DNA from: Methanospirillum hungatei
Lineage (GTDB): Archaea > Halobacteriota > Methanomicrobia > Methanomicrobiales > Methanospirillaceae
Direction of reading: 5' to 3'
DNA: 15,865 nt
NCBI RefSeq assembly: GCF_020216685.1
Contig: NZ_JAIWNS010000124.1
Coordinates: 1 to 15,865, forward strand
Below the pieces are notes generated by a model, which worked only from the letters and a program-made list of their open reading frames with translations, had not been told where the DNA came from and searched no databases. The position numbers and the translations under genes are program-made. Below, piece after piece: positions 8,044 through 15,610 of the stretch (positions are counted from its first letter, which is position 1; each line of letters begins with the position of its first letter).

Positions 8044-8229
8044 TCACAAGGGAATCTCCACGAGATCTTCATTCTCCTGGATTCGATTTATTTCTTCGAC
8101 AAGCCGCCACTTCTTTTCATGCTCGATCATCTCCTCTATCAATTCAGAGAAGGTCATACCCGGCTCTCGCATTCCTGAAAGGTTAGCCCAAACATCTTCT
8201 CTGACAATAATGCGCTTAGTGGCATTCAT
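8044..8229 (-). CDS. VapB-like antitoxin (COG1753/PF02697-like)
   Basis: This minus-strand protein of 61 residues reads TKRIIVREDVWANLSGMREP (residues 4-23), then GMTFSELIEEMIEHEKKWR and an acidic tail. The pattern of a beta strand with TK-I-V, 'VW--L---', and then G-TFSELI is that of short VapB-type antitoxins with a ribbon-helix-helix-like N-terminus. The partner toxin gene that usually follows is absent: the next 50 bases downstream lead into the ATPase-start repeat. The stop codon forms TGATG with a downstream ATG, but only 11 codons are open. A near relative lies at 10295-10458 as a pseudogene, in the same position relative to an ATPase gene start. No good ribosome binding site is seen before the ATG at 8229. 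Confidence 0.65.
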   Translation of the reverse strand: MNATKRIIVREDVWANLSGMREPGMTFSELIEEMIEHEKKWRLVEEINRIQENEDLVEIPL

Positions 8230-8453
8230 GACATGTATGGAAGATTGAAAAAGATTACTTTGATCGATATAACTGTCCTTTTAAGATACTGACGTATCAC
8301 ACGAAATGTTCGTGATTTCGGAAAGATTGAACCACTTCGCCTGAAGAACCCATATGCTGACAATTGACCGGATATCAATTAAAGGGCCCATCCCTTTTTC
8401 CTATGATACACTGTTCATCAAAAAATGATCTCTAAATTTTATACTAACCATCA
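8230..8453. other. Intergenic region with two short inverted repeats
   Basis: No gene is recognised. CACGAA/TTCGTG (8300-8314, loop 3) and AATTGA/TCAATT (8362-8380, loop 7) are perfect 6-bp inverted repeats that could form small hairpins in RNA downstream of the minus-strand ATPase gene. TTATATCG on the minus strand near 8267-8274 could be a TATA element for the antitoxin gene. All of this is weak. Confidence 0.3.
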
Positions 8454-10160
8454 CTACACCTCATCCACAACAACACACCGATCTCCGGCAAAGACCAGTA
8501 CCCACCGCTTCAGATTCGGAATTGCTGATAATTCGGGTGAGGAGACATAGCGACTGAGCTGGTCCTGCCCAGATTGTACCACCTGTTCAATCCTTTCCGG
8601 TGATGAATCAGCCATCTTCAGATATTTCAATTCAAATATGGCATAATAATCTGGATGCCAGGGATCCCGTTTCAGAAGAGCGATATCAATATACCCCTCA
8701 TTCACCTCGTATTCAGATTTTACCAGGTAGAGGTTACTCATGTTTGCATAGGTGAAGAATGCTATTTTGATATATTTTTCGTCAAACCCGATGAAATCAC
8801 GGTTTGAAAAGGCATGAAGAAGATCTTCTATCAATCCGATGAGTTTTACACACCTGCCCTCGTAACCGATCTCCCGTATTGCTTCACGAATCCTGGCTGG
8901 TTCTAAGTCAAAGGAACCCTCCTGGGCGATGAATCGGGTAAAGAGATCAAAATACAGGCCCTTAATGACATAATTGGGAATCGTGAGGGATACCTCACCC
9001 GGAATCGGTTTCTTAATCGTAAGCAGACCGAGATAGAAGAGGAGAGAAATGAAATCATCACGGGTAAACTCCTTCTCCATGGAGAACTGGGCCGTTATCT
9101 GAGCCGTAACCTCTCCTTTATACACGATATCCTTGAGCACAGCAATATTACTCATCGGGGATTTAATCTCGAGAAGCTTTCCAATCTTCCCGTAATCGCT
9201 GGCGATATTCATATCCAGCAACTGCTCAGGTGGCTGCCCATTTTCTCTGATACTACTAAGGTAATAGAGGATCATATCACTGTTAAAAACCCGAGTTTCA
9301 CCCATCTCGCTAAATAAATAACCATTGTAATATTGACGCATGATTGGGAGGTTCTCTCTAGTAACTTCCCCTGGGACGGTCGCTTCTATTAGCCGGGTAA
9401 CTTCCTGCTCAGTAAATCCCATCATTCCATTCAATTTAGGATTGCGGGTCAGGTTTGTACTAATATTAAATCCTGAAGTCAGACTATCAAGGGTCACCGG
9501 TGATACCCCGGTTGCAAAGATCCTGGCTACAAAGGTCTGAGTTCCAATCTTCAGTGCCTCATACCATTTCCTGATAAAACCCTGCCTGCTGATTGTCTCC
9601 TGAAAAAGATTAAGATTAAAACTCAGTAGTTCATTTGCAAAGTGGTCATACTCATCAATAATGACAAAAACCTTTCCATTCATTTTGGAGGGAAGCCGGG
9701 AGAAGAAGCCGGCAAGCAGATCCGCAGGAGAGCCGGACGGGGAGAGAGAGAATGAGAGTTCGTACCGGTTCAGGAAATATTCAAGGGAATCACGGATCCT
9801 GGCTGTAAAACCAGAGTAAAGGACCTCTTCAGTTTCAGTTGACAGGGCTGAAAAATTAAAGTTTAAAACATAGTATGAATTTCGTTTTGCTGTGGGTTCC
9901 TTCCCGATATCTGTCCCCTCGAAAAGTGCGTGAAAGTTCTCTTTTTCATTTATATCGTAGTAGTTATTGAGGACCGAGACAAAGAGACTCTTTCCAAACC
10001 TTCGGGGCCTGAGGAAGAACTGGTACGGTGCAGGATAATCTTCAAGAACGCGGATATAACGGGTTTTATCCACATATATATACCCCTCCTCTCTCATTAT
10101 CCTGAAGTTGCTGATCCCGTACGGGATCTTCAGAAGAGTCATGAGTAAAGTATTGATCAT
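8454..10160 (-). CDS. AAA-ATPase-like / PD-(D/E)XK nuclease domain protein
   Basis: This 568-residue protein joins an AAA-ATPase-like domain (PF09820 type) to a C-terminal PD-(D/E)XK nuclease-like domain (PF08011 type). The N-terminal pattern PYGISNFRIMREEGYIYVDK (13-32) leads to the P-loop-like RPRRFGKS (51-58) and Walker B VFVIIDEYDHF (164-174). FATGVSPVTLDS further on is the family's sensor region. Near the C-terminus GYIDIALL with D492 and FELKYLK with E510 and K512 supply the nuclease motif. The true start may be the second in-frame ATG at 10142 (MTLLKIPYGI), because family members begin just before this motif and neither start has a clear ribosome binding site. The role of the family is not established. 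An antitoxin pseudogene lies upstream and an antitoxin gene downstream on the same strand. Confidence 0.85.
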   Translation of the reverse strand: MINTLLMTLLKIPYGISNFRIMREEGYIYVDKTRYIRVLEDYPAPYQFFLRPRRFGKSLFVSVLNNYYDINEKENFHALFEGTDIGKEPTAKRNSYYVLNFNFSALSTETEEVLYSGFTARIRDSLEYFLNRYELSFSLSPSGSPADLLAGFFSRLPSKMNGKVFVIIDEYDHFANELLSFNLNLFQETISRQGFIRKWYEALKIGTQTFVARIFATGVSPVTLDSLTSGFNISTNLTRNPKLNGMMGFTEQEVTRLIEATVPGEVTRENLPIMRQYYNGYLFSEMGETRVFNSDMILYYLSSIRENGQPPEQLLDMNIASDYGKIGKLLEIKSPMSNIAVLKDIVYKGEVTAQITAQFSMEKEFTRDDFISLLFYLGLLTIKKPIPGEVSLTIPNYVIKGLYFDLFTRFIAQEGSFDLEPARIREAIREIGYEGRCVKLIGLIEDLLHAFSNRDFIGFDEKYIKIAFFTYANMSNLYLVKSEYEVNEGYIDIALLKRDPWHPDYYAIFELKYLKMADSSPERIEQVVQSGQDQLSRYVSSPELSAIPNLKRWVLVFAGDRCVVVDEV

Positions 10161-10182
10161 GGATATACAAGAAATCGCCTGA
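10129..10182 (-). repeat. 54-bp repeat copy 1, at the start of the 568-residue gene
   Basis: This copy covers the 5' end of the ATPase/nuclease gene (both candidate start codons, at 10160 and 10142) and about 20 bases of upstream sequence. It is the counterpart of 7933-7986 with four transition differences, two of which change residues between the candidate starts (I/T and L/F). That fits translation beginning at the second ATG or decay of the other copy. Confidence 0.8.
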
Positions 10183-10294
10183 AAATAGATTGGAGAAAAA
10201 TCAAGAGAAGAGAAATATATGCGATGGTATGTTCCAAACGTATCTCGATTTAAACATAATCACTCAAAAAAGTGAAAAGAAATCATTGTATGGA

Positions 10295-10458
10295 TTATTC
10301 AGATTTATTATAACCATCCATATCATCAATAAAACGGCGTTTTTTCTCCTGCTCCACCATGAACAAAAGAATATCATCGAACGTTTGACAGGGTTGTTTT
10401 AGCTCAGTATATCAGCCCATACCCCTTCGGAAACAGGAATTCTTTTTGTGGCAGCAAT
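10295..10458 (-). pseudogene. VapB-like antitoxin pseudogene (1-nt deletion)
   Basis: On the minus strand the first frame reads AATKRIPVSEGVWADILS and stops at TAA. From about 10408 a second frame reads QTFDDILLFMVEQEKKRR and a tail ending NKSE at 10295. Together they parallel the intact antitoxin at 8044-8229 (TKRIIVREDVWANLSG, then TFSELIEEMIEHEKKWR). The span is 164 bases; restoring one base after the AGC codon gives exactly 55 codons. The likely start position carries ATT (10458-10456) in place of ATG, so the start may also be lost. It lies about 135 bases upstream of the 568-residue ATPase/nuclease gene. Confidence 0.65.
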
Positions 10459-10700
10459 AGAATATTATTCGTCATTACCATATTTACAATATATCACATC
10501 CTAACCAATTCAATGAGGTGATCAACCCATGACTTTGTTTCGCGGTAAAGACAAAGATTGAGAATTAAATCCAGAATAATTCAGGTAATCAGATCTGTAG
10601 GTACCTGTAGAGCTGATGTAATCAATTTTATTGTTTCAGACCCTTGAAATAAACCATAGGATGATAAGATATTCACAAAAATAAGATCGAAAGACCGGTA
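10459..10700. other. AT-rich spacer
   Basis: I see no gene. CTGTAG occurs twice around GTAC (10595-10610), a short direct repeat, and a T5 run on the minus strand near 10676 may end transcription of the ATPase/nuclease gene to its right. Nothing else is recognisable. Confidence 0.4.
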
Positions 10701-12314
10701 TCAGGTTGAAATTTTTGGTATGTGAAACGAGTACTCATCAATATTTCGTGTTTCAGGATCAAAAACAATCCCAATTTCTATTAATTGTCTTTTATCAGAA
10801 CGGTATTTCTCTGAATATCCCCGATTCTGTATTTGCTTGAGGGGACTTAAGTCTCCGGTTTTGTCGATCCCTTTCACCTTAAATTCAAAGATCCAGGTAT
10901 ATGATGCAGTTTTTACCGTCAGATCAATGCGACCCTTGTTTGTAGTATCTTCCGGAATTATCTCATATCCAAGACTTGCAAGGTATGAATAAACCAGACT
11001 TACCCAGTACCCCTCAAATTGCGCAAGCGGATTTTTTCTAAACCAGTCATGAGGAATCGAAGCCAGAAAAGATTTCAATTGGCGATGAAACCCATCAACA
11101 TTTCCGGAACCAAGAAGGTTTCGGATATCAGGAAAGGACAGGGGTGTAGCATCCTTTCTGAGAAGATTGAGAATGCTCTTATGAAATGATTCTTTCACTT
11201 CCCGGTTCGGGAAGCCAAGGGTATACCATGTTCCTTCCTCCGGATTACTGGTCCAGGATTTGATCGTAAGATACCCTGCCTGAAAGAGTAGAGTTTCAAG
11301 CCGGATCTGGTCAGGATCAAAAGAGCTAAGCAGATCATCCCCGGCAATGAGCCCTTCATATTCTGCCGGGAGTCTTGGCTGTGATTGCCAGAGTTTTAAA
11401 AAAAATGATGGTGTTCCGGTTTCAAACCAATAAGGTCTGAAAAGACCTGAATCAAAATAGAGCAGAATATCAAAGGGATTATATACAGACTCACCGGTCC
11501 AGGAATACCCATTATACCATTCGCGGACGAGTTTTGAATCGCTCACTGCAAACCAGGACGGAAAATCATCCCTGATATTTTCTTCAGTATACCCACAGAC
11601 TGAAGAATACCTTCGGTCAAGCGTGATGTCTTTCAGGTTATTCAGTCCGGAAAAAATCCCGGTTTTAACAAATTTCGATACTCCGGTGAGAAAGACAAAT
11701 CGAATATGAGAATCCAGAGGTTTGATTACCGCGTAAAAATCACGAAGGACGTCACGCATCTCAGCCGCCCGGGATGGATCGTCAAGAACATCGAGAATCG
11801 GTTTGTCATACTCATCCACCAGGATTACTACCTGTTCTCCGGTTTTTTCGTGAATTTTTCGGATGATCGCAGAGAATCGGCCACCAATCGTAGTTTCAAA
11901 AGGCTCAAAATCCCATTCCCTTGCCCAGGCAGAGAGAATCTCATGGATCCGGGTTTTTAACTCATCTCCAGTTCGGGGAGAAGATAATGACCAGTCGATC
12001 TTCAGGACCGGGTTTTTTCTGTTCCATTCCCAGGCAGCATCCGGGGTATCCAGGTATAATCCCGAGAACAAACCCCGTTCTCCGGAAAAAGCGCAATGAA
12101 GTGTATCTATCAGAAGGCTTTTTCCAAACCGCCGGGGACGGGAAAGGAAATAATATTTACCAGATCTGACAAGAGAAGATATAAAAAAGGTTTTATCAAC
12201 ATACACATACCCGCCGGTCCTGATTTCAACAAAAGACTGGATACCGATGGGTAGTTTCAGGTCAGACATTCGTTCATAATTGTACCCGGTTTGATGTAAA
12301 TAAATATTCATCAC
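10701..12314 (-). CDS. AAA-ATPase-like / PD-(D/E)XK nuclease domain protein (second type)
   Basis: This protein of up to 537 residues has the same two-domain plan as the one at 8454-10160 but differs in sequence. LPIGIQSFVEIRTGGYVYVD (21-40) precedes the P-loop-like RPRRFGKS (59-66) and Walker B VVILVDEYD (162-170). VFLTGVSKF follows as the sensor region. The C-terminal nuclease motif is GRIDLTV (D464) with FEFKVKG (E477 and K479). The longest frame opens at GTG (12314), but the start more likely is ATG at 12269 (MSDLKLPIGI), because family members begin shortly before the PIGI motif. It is divergently oriented to pgk, and the intervening 124 bases contain a 17-bp palindrome. The family occurs in many copies in some methanogens and bacteria; its function is unknown, and transposon-like or conflict roles are guesses. 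Confidence 0.85.
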   Translation of the reverse strand: MMNIYLHQTGYNYERMSDLKLPIGIQSFVEIRTGGYVYVDKTFFISSLVRSGKYYFLSRPRRFGKSLLIDTLHCAFSGERGLFSGLYLDTPDAAWEWNRKNPVLKIDWSLSSPRTGDELKTRIHEILSAWAREWDFEPFETTIGGRFSAIIRKIHEKTGEQVVILVDEYDKPILDVLDDPSRAAEMRDVLRDFYAVIKPLDSHIRFVFLTGVSKFVKTGIFSGLNNLKDITLDRRYSSVCGYTEENIRDDFPSWFAVSDSKLVREWYNGYSWTGESVYNPFDILLYFDSGLFRPYWFETGTPSFFLKLWQSQPRLPAEYEGLIAGDDLLSSFDPDQIRLETLLFQAGYLTIKSWTSNPEEGTWYTLGFPNREVKESFHKSILNLLRKDATPLSFPDIRNLLGSGNVDGFHRQLKSFLASIPHDWFRKNPLAQFEGYWVSLVYSYLASLGYEIIPEDTTNKGRIDLTVKTASYTWIFEFKVKGIDKTGDLSPLKQIQNRGYSEKYRSDKRQLIEIGIVFDPETRNIDEYSFHIPKIST

Positions 12315-12345
12315 ACGACAGAAAGGAAATATGAGTATACAATCG

Positions 12346-12362
12346 ATCTGATTAAATCAGAT
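12346..12362. promoter_or_regulatory. 17-bp perfect palindrome between divergent genes
   Basis: ATCTGATTAAATCAGAT has two 8-base arms around one central A. It lies between the divergent ATPase/nuclease gene and pgk, 76 bases before the pgk start. A symmetric site of this size is what a dimeric helix-turn-helix regulator would bind. Which gene it would control is not clear. Confidence 0.4.
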
Positions 12363-12438
12363 AATGACAGGAATTAATGTACTTCCAGCTTGAATAGAGC
12401 TGTGATTTTTCCGATACGTATAATAACCGGGGAAGTCT

Positions 12439-13665
12439 ATGGGCACATATTCAAAAATTAAAGGATTATCTGACGTTGATGTTTCAGGAAAGACTGTTCT
12501 GCTCAGGGTTGATTTTAATTCACCAATCGATCCCCAGGCCGGGATAATCCTTGATGATAAGCGCTTTCGTGAAATTCTGTATACGATAAAGGCATTGGAC
12601 AAGGCAAAAACCGTCATCATCACTCATCAGAGCAGACCGGGAAAAAAGGATTTTACTTCTCTTGTCTCCCATGCTCACCGGCTTTCAGAACTTCTTGGAA
12701 AAGAGGTCAGATTTGTTGATGATATCTTTGGAACATGTGCCCGGGATGCTGTCCGCAATGCAAAAGTTGGCGATGTTATCATGCTGGAAAATGTCCGGTT
12801 CAATGCTGAAGAGAACCTGAAACTATCCGGTGAGGAGTCAGCAAAGACGGTTCTTGTGAAAAACCTTGCACGAATGGGTGATATCTTCATCAATGATGCA
12901 TTTGGGACTGCACACCGATCCCAGCCAACCATAGTCGGCCTTCCAGAAGTTCTCCCCGCAATTGCCGGACTCCTGATGGAACGGGAAGTTGAAAACCTCT
13001 CACGGGTGTTCAGTGGAGCTCCCCGTCCGGTGACGTTTATCCTTGGCGGGACAAAGGTTGATGATTCAATCGATGTTGCTAAACATGTTCTCACAAACAG
13101 CATTGCTGACAACGTCCTTGCGGTTGGTGTGGTTGCTAACATTTTTCTTGCCGCCAAAGGGTACAGCATCGGAAAACCATCAATGGACCTGATTGAACAA
13201 CTCGGGTACACAGGACAGATCGAAGTTGCAAAAGATATTTTATCCAGATTCAGTGAGAAGATCGTCGTTCCGGAACATGTCGCCATTAAAAAGGATGGGG
13301 TCCGGGTCGAGATGCATGTCCGTGATATCCCATCAGACTGTCCAATCCTTGACCTTGGATCTGAAGGACTCATACCCTGCCTTGACGTTATTAAAAAATC
13401 CCGCACCGTTGTATTAAATGGTCCGGCCGGTCTGTTTGAAGAGTCTGAGTACTCATTCGGAACATATGAGATCATCAAAGCTGCAGCAGAGGCTGAGTTT
13501 TCCGTCGTCGGAGGCGGGCATACAGCCGCAGTCATTGAAAAGATGGGATATGATACAAAGTTCACCCACATCTCAACCGGTGGCGGTGCATGCATAGAAT
13601 TTTTAACCGGCAAGAAACTACCCGCCATAGCTGCCCTGGAAAAAAGTGCTGAACGATTTGCATAG
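12439..13665 (+). CDS. pgk: Phosphoglycerate kinase
   Basis: PGK interconverts 1,3-bisphosphoglycerate + ADP and 3-phosphoglycerate + ATP in the cytoplasm. In an autotrophic methanogen it would mainly serve gluconeogenesis. The 408 residues match archaeal enzymes. Visible motifs are LLRVDFNSP (21-29, substrate-binding Arg, Asp and Asn), THQSRPG (62-68), INDAFGTAHR (151-160), GGTKVDDS near 203-210 with the nucleotide-binding Lys, NGPAGLFE (327-334) and GGGHTAAV (358-365), followed by STGGGACIEFL. HQSRPG and GGGHT are the archaeal variants of bacterial HLGRP and GGGDS. The ATG is preceded by GGGGA at 12429-12433. TATAAT at 12418-12423 is too close to the start for a TATA box unless the leader is nearly absent. 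The VOC gene follows after 63 bases on the same strand. Confidence 0.97.
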   Translation: MGTYSKIKGLSDVDVSGKTVLLRVDFNSPIDPQAGIILDDKRFREILYTIKALDKAKTVIITHQSRPGKKDFTSLVSHAHRLSELLGKEVRFVDDIFGTCARDAVRNAKVGDVIMLENVRFNAEENLKLSGEESAKTVLVKNLARMGDIFINDAFGTAHRSQPTIVGLPEVLPAIAGLLMEREVENLSRVFSGAPRPVTFILGGTKVDDSIDVAKHVLTNSIADNVLAVGVVANIFLAAKGYSIGKPSMDLIEQLGYTGQIEVAKDILSRFSEKIVVPEHVAIKKDGVRVEMHVRDIPSDCPILDLGSEGLIPCLDVIKKSRTVVLNGPAGLFEESEYSFGTYEIIKAAAEAEFSVVGGGHTAAVIEKMGYDTKFTHISTGGGACIEFLTGKKLPAIAALEKSAERFA

Positions 13666-13728
13666 GCCAATCTAAAAAGGCAACTTTAATTTTTCTGTGA
13701 CAGACCTCATAAGAAGATTTCTGAATAT

Positions 13729-14646
13729 ATGAATGATACTACCATTACCCTTGATCACATTGCACTACAGGTAACTAACCTGGAGCGAAGTATCCGTTTT
13801 TATCAGGATATCCTGCATATGCAGGCCTATGGCCCGGTCCATCTTGGGATGCTCTCTACAGGCGGGAGGATTTTAGGAAAAGTCGCCGGGGCGAAGGGTC
13901 TTTTAAAAGGAATTATCGGCAGCATATCATCACGGGCTCTTCGTGATCAGTATACCGATGTGGCCCTGTTATCATCCAATGGGAGATTATATGATATTCT
14001 GCTCATTCAGGAACGTTATCCGGAAACGAACGCAACCAGATCGGTTGATGGACATACCATATTCGGTTTTTCATGTTTTCTGTCATCGGCGGTTGATTCA
14101 GAGATCCTTGGATGGGACCTTCATCAGGCTGAAGCAGATTTTTCCTGGGGAGATCCGGGTCTTGATGGAACAATCTTCTCGCAGGATTGTCCCAATCACT
14201 CCCTCTATGTCCGTGACCCTGATGGCAGGATCATTGAATTGATCCCAAATGCGAGTGATGATGCACCGCCCTCCTTCATTACCGGCCTGAATACCATCAC
14301 TCTGCATGTGACCTATCCGGATAAAAGTAAACAATTCTATTGTGATAAATTTGGGATGAAGGTTGAATCAGACTTCACGGGAAAAGGCCTGGGGAAACGG
14401 TTCATCAGGTTGAAAAGTACAGACGGAAAAGGTTGTTTAATCCTGTATGGTCAGACAAAACCCGATGGAAATCCTATAGAAGCAGGAGGATACGGACTTG
14501 ACCATTTCGCGATTACCGGATGCCAGGGAGTCGGGGAGAAATCCACAGATGCAATAGATATCAGGATGGATCCAGAAAAACTATCCGAACATACCACTTC
14601 CTCATATATCAGGGATTCTGACGGGTACTGGATCGAATGTATCTGA
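13729..14646 (+). CDS. Two-domain VOC (glyoxalase/dioxygenase-fold) protein
   Basis: This 305-residue protein contains two vicinal-oxygen-chelate units. Unit 1 (about 6-175) starts LDHIALQVTNLERSIRFYQD with metal-ligand candidate H10, has H109 in GHTIFGFSCF, and ends RDPDGRIIELIPN with E170. It carries a Gly/Leu-rich insertion at about 40-75. Unit 2 (about 187-305) starts LNTITLHVTYPDKSKQFY, where Thr189 takes the place of the first His, then LDHFAIT with H259, and ends IRDSDGYWIECI with E303. The pattern recalls the CatE-like ring-cleaving or glyoxalase-like group, in which one unit usually holds the metal. The substrate cannot be told. It lies between pgk and the cas1-like gene on one strand, so co-transcription is possible. 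The start at 13729 has no clear ribosome binding site. Confidence 0.85.
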   Translation: MNDTTITLDHIALQVTNLERSIRFYQDILHMQAYGPVHLGMLSTGGRILGKVAGAKGLLKGIIGSISSRALRDQYTDVALLSSNGRLYDILLIQERYPETNATRSVDGHTIFGFSCFLSSAVDSEILGWDLHQAEADFSWGDPGLDGTIFSQDCPNHSLYVRDPDGRIIELIPNASDDAPPSFITGLNTITLHVTYPDKSKQFYCDKFGMKVESDFTGKGLGKRFIRLKSTDGKGCLILYGQTKPDGNPIEAGGYGLDHFAITGCQGVGEKSTDAIDIRMDPEKLSEHTTSSYIRDSDGYWIECI

Positions 14647-14677
14647 ATCATACTTTGGCAGTTTTTTGAGATGATTA

Positions 14678-15610
14678 ATGACGATACCATGGAGAATAGT
14701 GGGAGGATTTGGAGCCCACATCAAATCAAACCGGACTGAAATTACTATTCAGCATAAGGGAAAAATTACTGAGATACCAATTAAAGACCTCTCTCATTTT
14801 CTTCTCATCGGTGGTCATACCATCCAGACATCAACGATAACATCCCTGGTAAAAGAAGGAGTTTTTATCTCATTTTGTGAGTCTGATGGTGAGCCGGTCG
14901 GATATATATCACCCTATGATTATTCTCTTTTTAAGGAGATTCAGCATCTTCAAAAGAATGTAGCCCCGTATTCATATGCCCTTGCCTGTGCAACTGAATC
15001 GATAAAGTCCAGGATTCTTGCAATAGAGAAATATGCAGAAGAGATTGGGCAGGAGATTCTTTTTTCCGGAGAACTTGACATCCTTACAGGGTATGCAAAG
15101 GAACTGGAAAACATGGTTCTTATTGAAGAACTGCGGAGAATCGAACAACTGGTCCGGGATATGTACTATGAAATCCTTGGTCGACTCATCAGTCCGACGT
15201 ACCTTTTTAAAAGAAGGACCAGTCGTCCCTACCTTGATCCGGTAAACGCCATTTTCTCTTTTGGATATGGAATGCTCTCATCAGCATGTACAAGAGCTGT
15301 CATCGGCGGACATTTGGATCCTGGCCATGGGTATTTAAACAGAGGTAACCAGGCACTTGTTCAGGATCTTATGAATTGCTGGAAACCGGATATGATAGAC
15401 GCTCAGGTTATCGCTTTTCTGAGATCCGGCAGGTTAGATAAGAATGGATATGAACGAACAAAAGATCGATGTATCCTTCAGGAAGAGGTAATTGAAGAAT
15501 TAATTTATGTGTTTTCACAATCCATTCAGGAGGATCGTATCAATTCACAGATAGATCTACTTATTCGGTCTCTTCGGGGAGAAGAACAATTCTCAATTAT
15601 AAAGACATAA
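14678..15610 (+). CDS. cas1: Solitary Cas1-family protein with altered active site
   Basis: Cas1 is the metal-dependent integrase that inserts spacers into CRISPR arrays together with Cas2. The 310 residues have the normal length and plan: an N-terminal beta domain (about 1-80, with IPIKDLSHFLLIGGHTIQTS), then the helical catalytic domain. LRRIEQLVRDMYYEILGRL (152-170) matches the conserved E-x7-Y segment and keeps the catalytic Glu (E156). RPYLDPVNAIFSFGYGML (183-200) is the next signature. In LDPGHGYLN (213-221) Asn221 stands where Cas1 enzymes have His (usual GFLH). In QDLMNCWKP (229-237) D230 is kept, but Asn233 replaces the usual Glu/Asp. The loop between the two is about three residues shorter than normal. 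No cas2, effector gene or repeat array is in view. It begins 31 bases after the VOC gene, with GAGATGAT just upstream at close spacing. Confidence 0.88.
   Translation: MTIPWRIVGGFGAHIKSNRTEITIQHKGKITEIPIKDLSHFLLIGGHTIQTSTITSLVKEGVFISFCESDGEPVGYISPYDYSLFKEIQHLQKNVAPYSYALACATESIKSRILAIEKYAEEIGQEILFSGELDILTGYAKELENMVLIEELRRIEQLVRDMYYEILGRLISPTYLFKRRTSRPYLDPVNAIFSFGYGMLSSACTRAVIGGHLDPGHGYLNRGNQALVQDLMNCWKPDMIDAQVIAFLRSGRLDKNGYERTKDRCILQEEVIEELIYVFSQSIQEDRINSQIDLLIRSLRGEEQFSIIKT

Noticed and set aside
7803..8072. Minus-strand frame of 89 codons spanning the second 54-bp repeat
   Set aside because: It runs through the antitoxin gene end, the repeat and unrelated DNA. Only the repeat part resembles a known gene start, so it is a chance open frame over a stub.
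10190..10402. Plus-strand frame of 70 codons
   Set aside because: It lies antisense to the VapB-like pseudogene, has no ribosome binding site and has an AT-driven Ile/Lys/Phe-rich composition.
12675..13670. Long minus-strand frame of 331 codons antisense to pgk
   Set aside because: It is fully covered by the well-supported pgk gene, its translation is Ser/Arg/Thr-rich low-complexity text with no recognisable motif, and it has no ribosome binding site. It is a shadow of pgk codon usage.
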